Shown: positions 43,789 to 53,965, counted from the first letter of the stretch. The stretch is DNA of 64,000 nucleotides from an uncultured Erythrobacter sp. (GCF_958304185.1 NZ_OY284433.1:806001-870000), one strand, 5' to 3'. Program-made: numbers and translations. The notes: generated from the letters alone by a model not told the origin.

Positions 43789-44370
43789 GCTTTTCCTTAG
43801 CAGTTGATAGGCTTCAACCACTTCCCCCAACCGCGCCTCATGCTGCCGGTCCCCGCCGTTCCGATCGGGGTGATAACGCCGCACAAGTTCAGAATAGCGC
43901 CGCCGCAGCCGGGTGCGATCGATGTCGCTGCCCAACCCCATCACCTCAAGCGCGCGGGCTTCATCGGCCGAGAAGCGCACATTTGCCGCCGCTTCCCGCG
44001 CGCGCCCTTCGGCACGGCTGCGGATACCGCGCGCGCGGGCGGCGATGGCGTCCAATGGGTCGGCATAATCGGCCCAACGCGGCACTCCGTCCACGCCCGC
44101 GTCAGGGCGGAAAGCGCGGGTTTCGGTGCGCCATCCGGCAATGGGCGACTGCGCGGCGATGATCTCTTCGGCGCTCATGCCTTCGAACCAGTCATAGCCC
44201 GCGTTGAATTCGCGCACATGTTGGAGGCAGAACCAGCGCCACTCGCCCGGCCCGTCAAATCCGTTGGGACGGCGTCCGGGCGCACGGAATTCGCCCGCCT
44301 CGCGGCAGCCGGGCGCTTGGCATGGGCGTCCCTCGCTCTCGACGCGGCCGTGAAATCGTGGTGAAGGCAT
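43774..44370 (-). CDS. J-domain protein with N-terminal Cys/His cluster
   Basis: A 198-residue protein whose last 70 residues form a J domain: LEVMGLGSDIDRTRLRRRYS, then RRYHPDRNGGDR with the HPD motif that stimulates DnaK. The N-terminal half has CQAPGCREAGEF and WRWFCLQHVREFN, a possible zinc site (C-x4-C ... C-x2-H), so the protein could recruit DnaK to a specific client. The ATG at 44370 has AAGGG upstream; the frame is open far beyond but that part is antisense to bolA and the Nudix gene. Confidence 0.87.
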   Translation of the reverse strand: MPSPRFHGRVESEGRPCQAPGCREAGEFRAPGRRPNGFDGPGEWRWFCLQHVREFNAGYDWFEGMSAEEIIAAQSPIAGWRTETRAFRPDAGVDGVPRWADYADPLDAIAARARGIRSRAEGRAREAAANVRFSADEARALEVMGLGSDIDRTRLRRRYSELVRRYHPDRNGGDRQHEARLGEVVEAYQLLRKSLALA

Positions 44371-44449
44371 AGCCCTTGAGAATGGCGATTGGGCTCCCAA
44401 GTTCCAACCCTGAATTTGGCCGATCAGCTTGCAAAGAAGGAAAGTCCCC

Positions 44450-44716
44450 ATGAGTGTCGCCGAGGAAATGCACGTCCTGCTGACAGAGGCCTTCGCGCCG
44501 GCACGGCTCGCGATCATCAATGATAGCGCCAAGCATTCGGGCCACATGGGCGACGATGGCTCGGGCGAATCGCACTTCACCATCGAGATCGACGCGGCGG
44601 CCTTTGCCGACATGAACCGCCTCGCCCGCCAGCGCGCGGTGATTGCGGTGCTGGGCGATATTGTTGGCAAGCGAGTCCATGCCGTGGCGATCAAGGCTGG
44701 CGTGCCGGAGGCGTGA
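44450..44716 (+). CDS. BolA-family protein
   Basis: An 88-residue BolA protein: LTEAFAPARLAIINDSAKHS with the conserved His, then SHFTIEIDAAAFADMNRLARQRAV-type sequence, the class II BolA fold that partners with monothiol glutaredoxins in iron regulation and Fe-S transfer. The ATG at 44450 follows AAGGAAAG. It is coupled to the Nudix gene (GTGA overlap) and divergent from the J-domain gene; such J-protein/bolA adjacency is common in alphaproteobacteria. Confidence 0.92.
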   Translation: MSVAEEMHVLLTEAFAPARLAIINDSAKHSGHMGDDGSGESHFTIEIDAAAFADMNRLARQRAVIAVLGDIVGKRVHAVAIKAGVPEA

Positions 44717-45168
44717 ACACGCTCAATCCCGACCTGCGCTTGCGCCGCGCGGCGCGTCTGATCGTGCTCGACCCGGAAGGCCGCGCGCTGATGTTCCGCT
44801 ATGACGTGCCGGGGCGCGATCCGTTCTGGGTGACGGCGGGCGGCGAATGCGAGCCGGGCGAGAGCTTCGAAGATGCCGCGCGGCGCGAATTGCTGGAGGA
44901 GACGGGCTTTACCGCCGATCCGGGGCCGCAGATCGCCCGGATGACGCCGGAGTTCATCACCGTCCAAGGCGAGCCGGTGCAGGCGGACGAACGCTTCTTT
45001 CTGGTGCACGTTGCTGAGCCGGTCATCGATACTAGCCGCCATACCGAAACCGAGCAGGCGCTGATGACGCAGCATCGCTGGTTCACCTTGGGCGAGCTTG
45101 AAGACTGGCCCGAAGCGGTGTTTCCGGTGAACCTCGCCGACATGATTAAGTCGCAAACCGCAACCTGA
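44713..45168 (+). CDS. Nudix hydrolase
   Basis: A 151-residue Nudix enzyme. The Nudix box spans about residues 45-67, starting GGECEPGESFEDAARRELLE and continuing ETGF, with all metal-binding Glu residues present. It hydrolyses a nucleoside-diphosphate-linked compound that sequence alone does not define. It begins at a GTG overlapping the bolA stop. Confidence 0.9.
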   Translation: MNTLNPDLRLRRAARLIVLDPEGRALMFRYDVPGRDPFWVTAGGECEPGESFEDAARRELLEETGFTADPGPQIARMTPEFITVQGEPVQADERFFLVHVAEPVIDTSRHTETEQALMTQHRWFTLGELEDWPEAVFPVNLADMIKSQTAT

Positions 45169-45217
45169 TTGCGCAGCCCCCGCCCGCCCGCTACCTCTCG
45201 CCAAAAGGGAGAGAGCA

Positions 45218-46027
45218 ATGGACTACGCAGGCAAGGTGGCATGGATCACCGGTGCTTCATCGGGCATCGGCGCAGCGCTGGCGCAAGAATTGGCGGCACG
45301 CGGCGCGCATGTGGTGCTGTCCGGGCGGGACGAGGCCCGGCTGGACGAAGTGGCGGCGACTTGCGGCGAGACGCTAATCCTCGCTTTCGATGTTCGTGAC
45401 GAAGCCGCGCTCGCCGAAGCCACGGCCAAGGCGATTGCATGGAAGGGCCACGTCGACATTGCGATTGCCAATGCCGGCATCTCGCAACGCAGCCGCGCGC
45501 TAAAAACCTCGATGCAGGTGTATCGCGACATCATCGAGGTCGATCTCATCGCGCAGATCGCCTTCACCCAAGGGCTGATCGGCCACATGGCAGAGCGCGG
45601 ATCGGGGGCTTTGGGCTTTATCTCGTCGATCGCTGGCAAGGTTGGCGTGCCGATGCGCACGGCTTACTCGGCTGCGAAATTTGGCCTTGCGGGCTACGCC
45701 GACGCACTTCGGGCCGAGTTGTCGATCAACGGCGTCAGCGTCCACACGATCTACCCCGGCTCGGTCGCTACCGGAGTTTCGCGCAATGCGCTGACCGCCG
45801 ATGGCACCAAGCGCGGCCGCTCGGACAAGGCCATCGACGAGGGCATCCCGGCCGACATCGCGGCCAAGGCCATGCTTGACGGGATTGCGGAAGGGGCGCG
45901 CGAGATCATTGTGGCAGAGGGCGGCGAGAAGGCGATGGGCGAGCTGCGCCGCACGCCTGAAGCGCTGTTCGATCAGGTCGCCGGCATGGTCGCCAAGGGT
46001 TACATGGACAAGCTGGAGCAGCAGTGA
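45218..46027 (+). CDS. Short-chain dehydrogenase/reductase
   Basis: A 269-residue classical SDR with AWITGASSGIGAALAQELA (about residues 7-25) for NAD(P), IAIANAGIS (NAG motif), a catalytic Ser in GFISSIAGKVG, and YSAAKFGLAGY with the Tyr-Lys pair. The C-terminal region resembles ketoacyl reductase/retinol-dehydrogenase-like SDRs that act on lipids. GGGAGAG precedes the ATG. It is coupled to the hydrolase that follows. Confidence 0.9.
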   Translation: MDYAGKVAWITGASSGIGAALAQELAARGAHVVLSGRDEARLDEVAATCGETLILAFDVRDEAALAEATAKAIAWKGHVDIAIANAGISQRSRALKTSMQVYRDIIEVDLIAQIAFTQGLIGHMAERGSGALGFISSIAGKVGVPMRTAYSAAKFGLAGYADALRAELSINGVSVHTIYPGSVATGVSRNALTADGTKRGRSDKAIDEGIPADIAAKAMLDGIAEGAREIIVAEGGEKAMGELRRTPEALFDQVAGMVAKGYMDKLEQQ

Positions 46028-46920
46028 TGAGCTTCGATCTCAAGCGGGTGCAATTGCCCAACGGCATCAGCCTCAACATCGTTGATGAAGGCCCGGTCGA
46101 TGCGCCGGTGCTGATTTTCCTCCACGGCTTTCCCGAAAGCCACCGCACCTGGCGGCACCAGATCGCGCATTTCAAGGATCGGTTCCGCTGCATCGCACCC
46201 GACCAGCGCGGCTATCGCGGGTCTTCGAAGCCGCAGGAGGTTTCCGCCTACACCCCCGACAAGCTGATCGGCGATGTGTTCCTACTGGCCGATGCGCTGG
46301 GAATCCCGCATTTCACCATCGTCGGCCACGACTGGGGCGGCGCGATTGCGTGGGGCGTGGCACTTGGCGGGCAGCACGCGCGGGTGAGCCGCGCGGTGAT
46401 CGCCAATGCGCCGCATCCCGTCACCTTCCAGCGTCTGCTCTACACCCACCCCGGCCAGCGCGAGGCGAGCCAGTACATCCGCGGCTTCCGCGATCCGGCC
46501 AACGACGCGCTGGTGAAGGAGCACGGCCTCACTGGTCTGCTGCTGAAGGAGGTTAAGTGGGACCGCCCATCCGCGATGGAGCCCGAGGAACGCGACGCGC
46601 TGCTGCTGGACTGGCAGAACCGCGATGCGGCCTTCGGGATGCTCAACTACTACCGCGCCAGCCCGATCGACGTGCCGACAATGGACGCGCCGTTCGAAAT
46701 CCCCGAAGGCTGGTCGCCGCCAGCCCTGCCCAAGCTGACGATCCCGACATTGGTGATCTGGGGGTTGGATGACCTCGCCCTGCCGCCCGAAAACCTTGAC
46801 GGGCTGGAGCACATCATCGACCCGCTCACCATCGTCCGGGTGCCCGATTGCGGACATTTCGTCCCGTGGGAAGCGCCGGACGCGGTCAACGCGGCGATGG
46901 AGGCGTTTCTGGCGGGGTAG
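46027..46920 (+). CDS. Alpha/beta hydrolase, epoxide hydrolase-like
   Basis: A 297-residue alpha/beta hydrolase with FLHGFPESHRTWRHQI (oxyanion HGFP), PDQRGYRGSSKP and VGHDWGGAIAWGVAL. The nucleophile position is Asp102, as in soluble epoxide hydrolases and dehalogenases, rather than Ser. The cap domain and DCGHFVPWEAPDAVN with the catalytic His follow. The ATG at 46027 shares the last base of the SDR stop and sits after GGAG. Confidence 0.9.
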   Translation: MSFDLKRVQLPNGISLNIVDEGPVDAPVLIFLHGFPESHRTWRHQIAHFKDRFRCIAPDQRGYRGSSKPQEVSAYTPDKLIGDVFLLADALGIPHFTIVGHDWGGAIAWGVALGGQHARVSRAVIANAPHPVTFQRLLYTHPGQREASQYIRGFRDPANDALVKEHGLTGLLLKEVKWDRPSAMEPEERDALLLDWQNRDAAFGMLNYYRASPIDVPTMDAPFEIPEGWSPPALPKLTIPTLVIWGLDDLALPPENLDGLEHIIDPLTIVRVPDCGHFVPWEAPDAVNAAMEAFLAG

Positions 46921-46924
46921 GCTT

Positions 46925-47064
46925 GGTTCGCGCCAAGCCGCCAAGGGGCCAAGAGGGCGGTTCTGCGCCGCAGGCCCTCTGATCTGAACCGACTGCGCAG
47001 CGATGTGCGGGGCGGCTCCGCCGCAAGCGCTACATCTTGGCCTCTTGGCGGCTTGGCGCGAACC
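46925..47064. repeat. Long inverted repeat between convergent genes
   Basis: The left arm at about 46925-46955 (GGTTCGCGCCAAGCCGCCAA then GGGGCCAAGA) is matched by a near-perfect reverse complement at about 47035-47064 (TCTTGGCCTCTTGGCGGCTT then GGCGCGAACC). The loop is about 80 bases. Part of the right arm (GGCGCGAACC) is repeated again at 47071-47080. It fills the space between the hydrolase and DUF2332 gene ends and may act as a terminator. Confidence 0.8.
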
Positions 47065-47079
47065 CAAATTGGCGCGAAC

Positions 47080-48168
47080 CTAAAGCCACTCCACCCACGC
47101 GCCGTGGGGGTGGGCGTGGGAGAGCAGCTGTTCCTCGCCGTGGTGCGCCGCACCATCCCACAGCCGCACCCGCAACTCGTGGCGGAAGGTTGCGGGGTCC
47201 GTCTCCAGCGCGATCCAGCCGAGCGGGGTTTCGGGGGTCGCCGAAGCGCCCTTGGCTTCGAAGGCGGATGTGATCCGCTGCTGGGTCACATCCGGCAGAT
47301 ATTGCCACATGATCGAATGGAACATCACCCGCGCGGTGCCCGGCTCCGTGGGACGGGCGAGCATCGCGGCGGCGAAGTCCCCTGCATCGGCGGCGACCAG
47401 ATCGGGCGGCTGTGCGGCCGCCAGAGCAATCGCCGCATCGATCCGCGCCATGCGTTCCCCCGCATCAGGCCAGACATAGGCCTTGAGCCGCAGCGCGGCG
47501 TCAGGATCGGCGAGATTGATGGGGGCAATGTCGCAGCCCTTCACTGATGCAATGCCGAACCCGACAGGCGGCGCGGGTGGTGAGGCTCCGCGCCACTCCG
47601 GAATGATCCGCATTGGTGACCCCGAAGGCCCAACCTCGGTTTCGCCCAGCCGGAAGAAATAGCGATCAATCATCGTGTTGACCCCGGCGCTTGCTCCCAG
47701 CTCGAACAGGTCGAACCGCGGCGCTCGCACCCGCTGCGCCAGCCACAGCAATCCGGCCATAATGCTGGCGGAGCGGCCCGCCTCGTTGGTCTGCGGCGGG
47801 CCATCGAGCCACGGCAGCAGCCGCGCATCAAACTTTCGCGTCAGATCGAGCACCAGTGCATCGACCGCTGTCTGATCGGTGATCGCCCCGGCGTAAACCT
47901 CAGCCAACCGGGCATCCGCCCCGGTCAACAACAAGTGGTGAAAGCCCCCGGCCAGCCGCAAGGGCATCGCATCCTTCAGCGTCAGCCCCGTCCAGTCTGC
48001 GATCCGTCGTCCCGTGGCCGTATCGCTCGCCCGCACCCCTGCTAGTGCCCGGATGACGCGGGCGGTGGCGGGCGCGCCATTTTCCTCGGCATGACAGGCC
48101 TGCCAGTCGAGCGCCGTGGTAAAGTCCTCCAGCCCCATGATTCCAGGCTCACTTGTCGCCATCACCAT
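47080..48168 (-). CDS. DUF2332 family protein
   Basis: A 362-residue cytoplasmic protein of DUF2332. Typical segments are [16 protein letters not shown]-like sequence, [20 protein letters not shown] and [20 protein letters not shown], the last resembling a SAM-binding glycine loop, and [17 protein letters not shown]. The function is unknown; a methyltransferase-like fold is suggested by the motif. It is divergent from hisG with 39 bases between starts. Confidence 0.88.
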   Translation of the reverse strand: MVMATSEPGIMGLEDFTTALDWQACHAEENGAPATARVIRALAGVRASDTATGRRIADWTGLTLKDAMPLRLAGGFHHLLLTGADARLAEVYAGAITDQTAVDALVLDLTRKFDARLLPWLDGPPQTNEAGRSASIMAGLLWLAQRVRAPRFDLFELGASAGVNTMIDRYFFRLGETEVGPSGSPMRIIPEWRGASPPAPPVGFGIASVKGCDIAPINLADPDAALRLKAYVWPDAGERMARIDAAIALAAAQPPDLVAADAGDFAAAMLARPTEPGTARVMFHSIMWQYLPDVTQQRITSAFEAKGASATPETPLGWIALETDPATFRHELRVRLWDGAAHHGEEQLLSHAHPHGAWVEWL

Positions 48169-48207
48169 TGCCCTTTTGCCCGCTCGTCCTTAAGTGCGCG
48201 GCCAATC

Positions 48208-48900
48208 ATGGCCACCAATAGAACCCACGACAATCCCGGACAGCTGACCTTCGCTGTCCCCAAGGGGCGCATCCTCGATGAAGCGCTGCCGGTGATGGCG
48301 CGCGCCGGGGTGGAGCCGGACACCGAGTTCCACGATCCCAAGAGCCGCGCGCTGGCCTTTGCCACCAACCGCGCCGACATGCGCCTGATCCGCGTGCGCG
48401 CCTTCGATGTTGCCACCTTCGTCGCCCATGGCGCGGCGCAGATCGGGATCGTCGGCTCGGACGTGATCGAGGAATTCGACTACGCCGATCTTTACGCGCC
48501 GGTCGACCTTGGCATCGGGCTGTGCCGCCTGTCGGTCGCCCGTCTTGCCTCGGACTTAGACGAGCCCGGCAGCGCCAGCCACTTGCGCGTCGCGACCAAG
48601 TATCCCAGCCTCACCCGCCGCCATTTCGAGGCCGCCGGGGTGCAGGCCGAATGTGTCAAACTCAACGGTGCGATGGAGCTTGCCCCCTCGCTTGGCCTGG
48701 CGCGCCAGATCGTCGATCTTGTTTCAACCGGCAAGACGCTGAAGGAAAACGGGCTGGTCGAAACCGACGTGATCCTCGACATTTCGGCCCGGCTGATCGT
48801 CAACCGCACCGCGCTCAAGACCGATGCCCGCGTGGCCGCGCTTGTCGATGCCTTCCGGCGCGAGGCGCAGGACCGCACTGATAAGGCCGCCGCCGCATGA
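48208..48900 (+). CDS. hisG: ATP phosphoribosyltransferase, short form
   Basis: HisG catalyses the first step of histidine synthesis from ATP and PRPP. The ATG at 48208 gives 230 residues, the short form that lacks the C-terminal regulatory domain and works with His[47 protein letters not shown] and [14 protein letters not shown] (PRPP site) are clear. It overlaps hisD by 4 bases. No hisZ lies in the window. Confidence 0.95.
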   Translation: MATNRTHDNPGQLTFAVPKGRILDEALPVMARAGVEPDTEFHDPKSRALAFATNRADMRLIRVRAFDVATFVAHGAAQIGIVGSDVIEEFDYADLYAPVDLGIGLCRLSVARLASDLDEPGSASHLRVATKYPSLTRRHFEAAGVQAECVKLNGAMELAPSLGLARQIVDLVSTGKTLKENGLVETDVILDISARLIVNRTALKTDARVAALVDAFRREAQDRTDKAAAA

Positions 48901-50192
48901 CCCCGATCCTTTCCACGCTCCAGCCCGATTTCGCGAAAGTGTTCGACCGCATCGTTGATGCCCGGCGCGAATCCGATAGCGAAGTTGCAGGGCAGGTCGC
49001 CGATATTCTCCAGACGGTGAAGCTGCGCGGCGATGCGGCGCTGGCGGAATACACCCAACGCTTTGATGGCTATACGCTGGCTGACGATGGTGACTGGCTC
49101 ATCACGCGTGAACGCTGCGAGCAGGCCTATCACGAACTCGCCCCCGATCTGCGCGACGCGCTCGAACTCGCGGCGGCGCGCATTCGCGCCTATCACGAGG
49201 CGCAGCTGCCCGAGAACCGCGACTATGTGGACGCGGCAGGTGTGCGCCTTGGCGCGATCTGGCGGCCAGTGGATGCGGCGGGGTTGTATGTTCCGGGGGG
49301 CCGTGCGGCCTATCCCTCGTCGCTGCTGATGAACGCGATCCCGGCGCGGGTTGCCGGGGTTGAGCGGTTAGTCGTCGTCACGCCGACGCCGAAGGGCCAG
49401 TCGAACCCGATGGTGCTCGCCGCTGCCCACATCGCAGGTGTGGACGAGATCTGGCGCGTTGGCGGGGCGCAGGCGGTGGGCGCGCTCGCCTATGGCACCA
49501 AGCGCATCCGCCCGGTCGATGTCATCACCGGCCCCGGCAATGCCTGGGTCGCCGAAGCCAAGCGCCAGCTTTACGGCGTCGTCGGGATCGACATGGTGGC
49601 CGGGCCGTCCGAAATCCTCGTGATCGCTGACGGCAAGAATGATCCCGACTGGATCGCCGCCGACCTGCTTAGCCAGGCTGAACATGACCCAACCTCGCAA
49701 TCGATCCTCATCACCGATGATGCCGGGTTTGCGCGGCAGGTGGAGGACTGCATCGACTTGCAGATCGGCCAGCTCTCGACCGCCAAGACCGCGCGCGCCA
49801 GTTGGGATGCGCATGGTGTGATGATCGTGGTCAACGACCTTCTCGCGGAGGCTCCTGCGCTGGCCAACCGGCTGGCAGCGGAGCACGTCGAGATCGCGGT
49901 CGACGATCCCGAGCCTTACTTGAAGGCGATCCGTCACGCCGGAAGCATCTTCCTTGGCCGGATGACGCCGGAAGCCGTCGGCGATTATGTCGCCGGGCCG
50001 AACCACGTGCTGCCCACCGGCCGCCGCGCGCGCTTTTCGAGCGGGCTTTCGGTGCTCGATTTCATGAAGCGCACCAGCTTTCTGGGGCTCGATGCGGCGT
50101 CCTTCGCCGCGATCGGCCCCGCCGCCGCAACCCTCGCCCATGCCGAGGGGCTGCCTGCCCACGCCAAGTCCGTGGAACTGAGGATCAAATGA
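48897..50192 (+). CDS. hisD: Histidinol dehydrogenase
   Basis: HisD performs the last two oxidation steps of histidine synthesis with NAD and zinc. The 431-residue protein has [64 protein letters not shown] with a zinc-ligand His, and [20 protein letters not shown]. It is coupled to hisG upstream and to nusB downstream by ATGA-type overlaps. Confidence 0.97.
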   Translation: MTPILSTLQPDFAKVFDRIVDARRESDSEVAGQVADILQTVKLRGDAALAEYTQRFDGYTLADDGDWLITRERCEQAYHELAPDLRDALELAAARIRAYHEAQLPENRDYVDAAGVRLGAIWRPVDAAGLYVPGGRAAYPSSLLMNAIPARVAGVERLVVVTPTPKGQSNPMVLAAAHIAGVDEIWRVGGAQAVGALAYGTKRIRPVDVITGPGNAWVAEAKRQLYGVVGIDMVAGPSEILVIADGKNDPDWIAADLLSQAEHDPTSQSILITDDAGFARQVEDCIDLQIGQLSTAKTARASWDAHGVMIVVNDLLAEAPALANRLAAEHVEIAVDDPEPYLKAIRHAGSIFLGRMTPEAVGDYVAGPNHVLPTGRRARFSSGLSVLDFMKRTSFLGLDAASFAAIGPAAATLAHAEGLPAHAKSVELRIK

Positions 50193-50653
50193 ACCACCCC
50201 GCCCGCTCAAAAGCCCGCTCGGCTGCGCGGCTCGCCGCCGTCCAGGCGCTCTATCAGCAGCACATGGAAGGCACCGCGCTGGTGCGGCTGCTCGACGAAT
50301 TCCACCAGCACCGGCTGGGCCGCACCATCGACGATGATGACTTCGACGACGCCGAATATGCCGATGCCGAAGTGCCGTTCTTCGATGATGTGGTGCGCGG
50401 TGTGGACGCCCGTAAGGACGAGATCGATGCACTGGTGGCGGGCAAGCTGGCCGCTGGATGGAGTATTGCGCGGCTCGACAAGACCATGCTGCAAGTGCTG
50501 CGCGCAGGCACCTATGAACTGATTGCCCGCGTCGATGTGCCCGCAGCGGTAACGATCAACGAATATGTCGAGGTCGCCAAAGCGTTCTTCGATGATGGGC
50601 AGGCGAAATTCGTCAATGGCATTCTGGATGCTGTGGCGAGGGATGCGCGCTGA
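50189..50653 (+). CDS. nusB: Transcription antitermination factor NusB
   Basis: NusB joins NusE (S10) on the boxA RNA during rRNA antitermination. The 154-residue all-helical protein begins [20 protein letters not shown] and contains LDKTMLQVLRAGTYELIARV and the late VTINEYVEVAKAFFDDGQAKF followed by VNGILD. An acidic loop (DDDDFDDAEYADAE) is an insertion relative to E. coli NusB. The ATG overlaps the hisD stop; thiL follows after a repeat. Confidence 0.96.
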   Translation: MNHPARSKARSAARLAAVQALYQQHMEGTALVRLLDEFHQHRLGRTIDDDDFDDAEYADAEVPFFDDVVRGVDARKDEIDALVAGKLAAGWSIARLDKTMLQVLRAGTYELIARVDVPAAVTINEYVEVAKAFFDDGQAKFVNGILDAVARDAR

Positions 50654-50725
50654 CCTGCAAATCTCTCCCCGTGCCCCCGGGATCGGGAGAGATTTGGCGT
50701 CCGATCAAAGCAATATTCTCCCCCA

Positions 50726-50799
50726 CCCCGGACTTGATCCGGGCCCCCGCTCGTTTCAGGGCGCCGTGGGGGAAGCGGGGCCCCGGGTCGAGCCCGGGG
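50726..50799. repeat. Pair of GC-rich palindromes between nusB and thiL
   Basis: The first element, CCCCGGACTTGATCCGGG (50726-50743), is the reverse complement of the element at 32811. The second is CCCCGGG/CCCGGGG (50781-50787 with 50793-50799). Together they could fold into one long structured RNA in the 162-base nusB-thiL spacer. Confidence 0.75.
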
Positions 50800-50815
50800 C
50801 GGGGAAAGTGTTGAA

Positions 50816-51673
50816 ATGAACGAGCCAGATTTCATCGCCGCGCTACGCGCTCTCCCGCTTCACCCCGGCGCGCGCGGGCTGGCGGATGATTGCGCGGTTC
50901 TGACAATCGGCGGCGAGACACTGGTCATCACCCACGACATGATGGCCGAAGGCACGCATTTCCGGCCTGATGCTGACATGGCCGATGTGGCTTGGAAGCT
51001 GGTCGCGTCGAACCTGTCAGACCTTGCCGCCAAGGGGGCGGAGCCGGTCGGCGTATTGCTCGGGCATATGCTGGGCCGCGACGATGCGCGCTTTCTGGCG
51101 GGACTGCACGAAGCGCTCGCTGCCTTTGGCGCACCGCTGCTCGGCGGCGATACCGTCGCGGCGCAGGGCCCGCGCAGTTTCGGCATGACCGCGATCGGGC
51201 GGGCAACCCATCAGCCGGTGCCGTCGCGATCAGGCGCGCGGCCGGGCGATTCCATCTACCTCTCCGGCCCGGTCGGACGCGCGATGCTCGGCTTCGAGGG
51301 CGATGCCGAGCACCTCGCCGCCTTCAATCGCCCACAGCCGCGCCTTGCCGAAGGACAAGCCCTCGCCCCCCATGTCAGCGCGATGATGGATGTGTCGGAC
51401 GGGCTGCTGCTCGATAGTTGGCGCATGGCGCAAGCGAGCGACGTGACCTTCGCGCTCGAACCAGACGCCATCCCAGTCGCTGATCCGGCTCGGCGCGATG
51501 CCTGCATTCGCTGGGGTGACGATTACGAGCTGCTGTTCACCGCCGCGCCCGCTGTTCGCTTGCCGGTTGCAGCGCACCGCATCGGCACCGTCATCGAACG
51601 CACAGATGCACCGCTGACGCTAGGTGATGAGCCGCTCACCGAACCCGCATCCCTCGGCTACCAGCACGGCTGA
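50816..51673 (+). CDS. thiL: Thiamine-monophosphate kinase
   Basis: ThiL phosphorylates thiamine monophosphate to the active diphosphate. The 285-residue protein has LADDCAVLTIGGETLVITHD and MMAEGTHFR, the VASNLSDLAAKGAEP segment, GGDTVAAQGP and MMDVSDGLLLDSWRMAQ, the Mg-ATP residues of the PurM-like fold. nusB-thiL is a frequent gene order in proteobacteria. No TPP riboswitch was seen upstream. Confidence 0.95.
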   Translation: MNEPDFIAALRALPLHPGARGLADDCAVLTIGGETLVITHDMMAEGTHFRPDADMADVAWKLVASNLSDLAAKGAEPVGVLLGHMLGRDDARFLAGLHEALAAFGAPLLGGDTVAAQGPRSFGMTAIGRATHQPVPSRSGARPGDSIYLSGPVGRAMLGFEGDAEHLAAFNRPQPRLAEGQALAPHVSAMMDVSDGLLLDSWRMAQASDVTFALEPDAIPVADPARRDACIRWGDDYELLFTAAPAVRLPVAAHRIGTVIERTDAPLTLGDEPLTEPASLGYQHG

Positions 51674-51847
51674 CATCCCCCACGCCTGCCAAAACTGCTG
51701 AAAGCGGCGCAAAACCGCGCCTCTGGTGGGCGGGAGGCTTGCCAGCACCCTGCGAGTGCCTATGACTGGCACCCCTGCGCCCAAGGGATCAAAACGAGGC
51801 GCACGCGCCCCGCAAGGGGAAGAACATAAGACGAGAGGGGATTGCTC

Positions 51848-53935
51848 GTGAATTTATTGCTCATTTCAATTGGGCTGGGGCTGCTTGCCATTGTGTATGG
51901 CTTCATCACCAGCAGGCAGGTGCTCGGCGCGGACGCCGGGAATGCCAAAATGCAGGAAATTGCCGCCGCCATTCAAGAAGGCGCGCAGGCTTACTTGAAG
52001 CGCCAATATACCGCGATTGCGATTGTCGGCGTGATTGTCGCGGTGATCGTCGCCGTCACGCTGGGCGCGATCCCGGCGGTCGGCTTCGTGATCGGCGCGG
52101 TGCTTTCGGGCGTGGCGGGCTTTATCGGCATGAACGTGTCGGTGCGCTCGAACGTGCGCACCGCCGCTGCCGCGATGAAGGGTCTGCAAGAGGGCCTGAC
52201 GCTTGCGTTCCGCGCCGGGGCGATCACCGGGATGCTGGTGGCCGGCCTCGCGCTGCTCGCGATTGCATGTTTCTTCTATTACCTCACCGGACCTGCGGGA
52301 TTGGCTCCTGATAGCCGTCCAGTGGTGATCGGCCTTACCTCGCTGGCGCTGGGCGCTTCGCTGGTTTCGATCTTTGCGCGCCTCGGCGGCGGGATCTTCA
52401 CCAAGGCGGCAGACGTCGGCGCGGACCTTGTGGGCAAGGTCGAAGCTGGCATCCCCGAAGATGACCCGCGCAACCCTGCCGTGATCGCCGATAACGTCGG
52501 CGACAACGTGGGTGACTGCGCCGGGATGGCTGCCGACTTGTTCGAAACCTATGTCGTCACCGTGGGTGCCACGATGGTGCTGACCGCGCTGCTGCTGAGC
52601 GGGGCGGAAAACCTCTTCGCGCTGATGGTGCTGCCGCTGCTGATCGGCGGCGTGTGCATCGTCACCTCGATCATCGGCACCTATTTCGTGCGCCTTGGCG
52701 GCGGGACCAACATCATGGGCGCGATGTACAAGGGCTTCCTTGTCACCGCCGTGCTCTCGGTTCCGGCGATCTGGTTCGCGATCAGCGCCACGCTGGGCGA
52801 CATGGAAGGCGCGATTGCAGGCCAGGCCTATAATGGCCGCACCCTGTTCTATTGCGGGTTCCTTGGCCTCGTCATCACCGGCCTCATCATCTGGATCACC
52901 GAGTACTACACCGGCACTAACTACCGCCCGGTCCGCTCGATCGCCAAGGCTTCGGAAACGGGCCACGGCACCAATGTGATCCAGGGCTTGGCGATCAGCA
53001 TGGAATCGACCGCGCTGCCGACGCTGGTGATCTGCGCCGGCATCATCATCGCCTTCCAGCTGGCTGGGCTGATGGGGATTGCCTATGCGGCCACATCGAT
53101 GCTGGCACTGGCCGGGATGGTCGTGGCGCTCGATGCTTACGGCCCGGTGACCGACAATGCTGGCGGCATCGCCGAAATGGCAGGGCTGGACGATAGCGTG
53201 CGCGAGAAGACCGATGCGCTCGACGCGGTAGGCAACACCACCAAGGCCGTGACCAAGGGCTATGCCATCGGTTCGGCCGGTCTTGCCGCACTGGTACTGT
53301 TCGCCACATACACCGCCGATCTGCGCGAGCTGTTCGAGGGTGTGACGGTCGATTTCAGCTTGGAAAACCCCTATGTCATCGTCGGGCTGCTGCTCGGCGC
53401 CTTGCTGCCTTATCTGTTCGGCGCGATGGGCATGACGGCGGTGGGCCGGGCTGCGGGCGAAGTGGTGAAGGACGTGCGCGACCAGTTCGCCAAGAACCCG
53501 GGCATCATGACCTACGAGGTCAAGCCCGACTACGCCCGCACCGTCGATCTCGTCACCAAGGCGGCGATCAAGGAGATGATCATCCCCTCGCTGCTGCCGG
53601 TGGCGGCGCCGATCGTGGTGTACTTCGTGATCACCGCTGTGGCGGGGCAGGCCAATGGCTTTGCCGCGCTGGGCGCACTGCTGCTGGGCGTGATCGTGGG
53701 CGGGCTGTTCGTCGCGATCTCGATGACCTCGGGCGGCGGCGCATGGGACAATGCCAAGAAGTACATCGAAGACGGCCATCACGGCGGCAAGGGTTCCGAC
53801 GCTCACAAGGCGGCAGTGACCGGCGATACGGTCGGCGATCCTTACAAGGACACCGCTGGCCCTGCCGTGAACCCGATGATCAAGATCACCAACATCGTCG
53901 CCTTGCTGCTGCTCGCGGCTTTGGCGGCGGGCTGA
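51848..53935 (+). CDS. hppA: Membrane proton-translocating pyrophosphatase, K+-independent type
   Basis: HppA couples hydrolysis of pyrophosphate to proton pumping across the membrane. The 695-residue protein has about 16 helices; [20 protein letters not shown] and [20 protein letters not shown] hold the substrate-binding Asp/Lys residues, and [20 protein letters not shown] is the C-terminal motif. [10 protein letters not shown] has Lys and Thr at the two positions that are Ala and Gly in K+-dependent enzymes, marking the K+-independent class. The GTG at 51848 is preferred because GAGGGG lies seven bases upstream; a TTG at 51842 is too close to it. Confidence 0.96.
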   Translation: MNLLLISIGLGLLAIVYGFITSRQVLGADAGNAKMQEIAAAIQEGAQAYLKRQYTAIAIVGVIVAVIVAVTLGAIPAVGFVIGAVLSGVAGFIGMNVSVRSNVRTAAAAMKGLQEGLTLAFRAGAITGMLVAGLALLAIACFFYYLTGPAGLAPDSRPVVIGLTSLALGASLVSIFARLGGGIFTKAADVGADLVGKVEAGIPEDDPRNPAVIADNVGDNVGDCAGMAADLFETYVVTVGATMVLTALLLSGAENLFALMVLPLLIGGVCIVTSIIGTYFVRLGGGTNIMGAMYKGFLVTAVLSVPAIWFAISATLGDMEGAIAGQAYNGRTLFYCGFLGLVITGLIIWITEYYTGTNYRPVRSIAKASETGHGTNVIQGLAISMESTALPTLVICAGIIIAFQLAGLMGIAYAATSMLALAGMVVALDAYGPVTDNAGGIAEMAGLDDSVREKTDALDAVGNTTKAVTKGYAIGSAGLAALVLFATYTADLRELFEGVTVDFSLENPYVIVGLLLGALLPYLFGAMGMTAVGRAAGEVVKDVRDQFAKNPGIMTYEVKPDYARTVDLVTKAAIKEMIIPSLLPVAAPIVVYFVITAVAGQANGFAALGALLLGVIVGGLFVAISMTSGGGAWDNAKKYIEDGHHGGKGSDAHKAAVTGDTVGDPYKDTAGPAVNPMIKITNIVALLLLAALAAG

Positions 53936-53965
53936 ACCTGATCCAGCCTAATCGTTGAACATCAT

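Noticed and set aside
50816-51673. A TPP riboswitch ahead of thiL
   Set aside because: The spacer is occupied by palindromic repeats and shows no CTGAGA or other THI-box core.
51866-53806. A 646-codon open frame antisense to hppA
   Set aside because: hppA on the other strand is unmistakable; the antisense product is low-complexity His/Gln/Arg-rich sequence.
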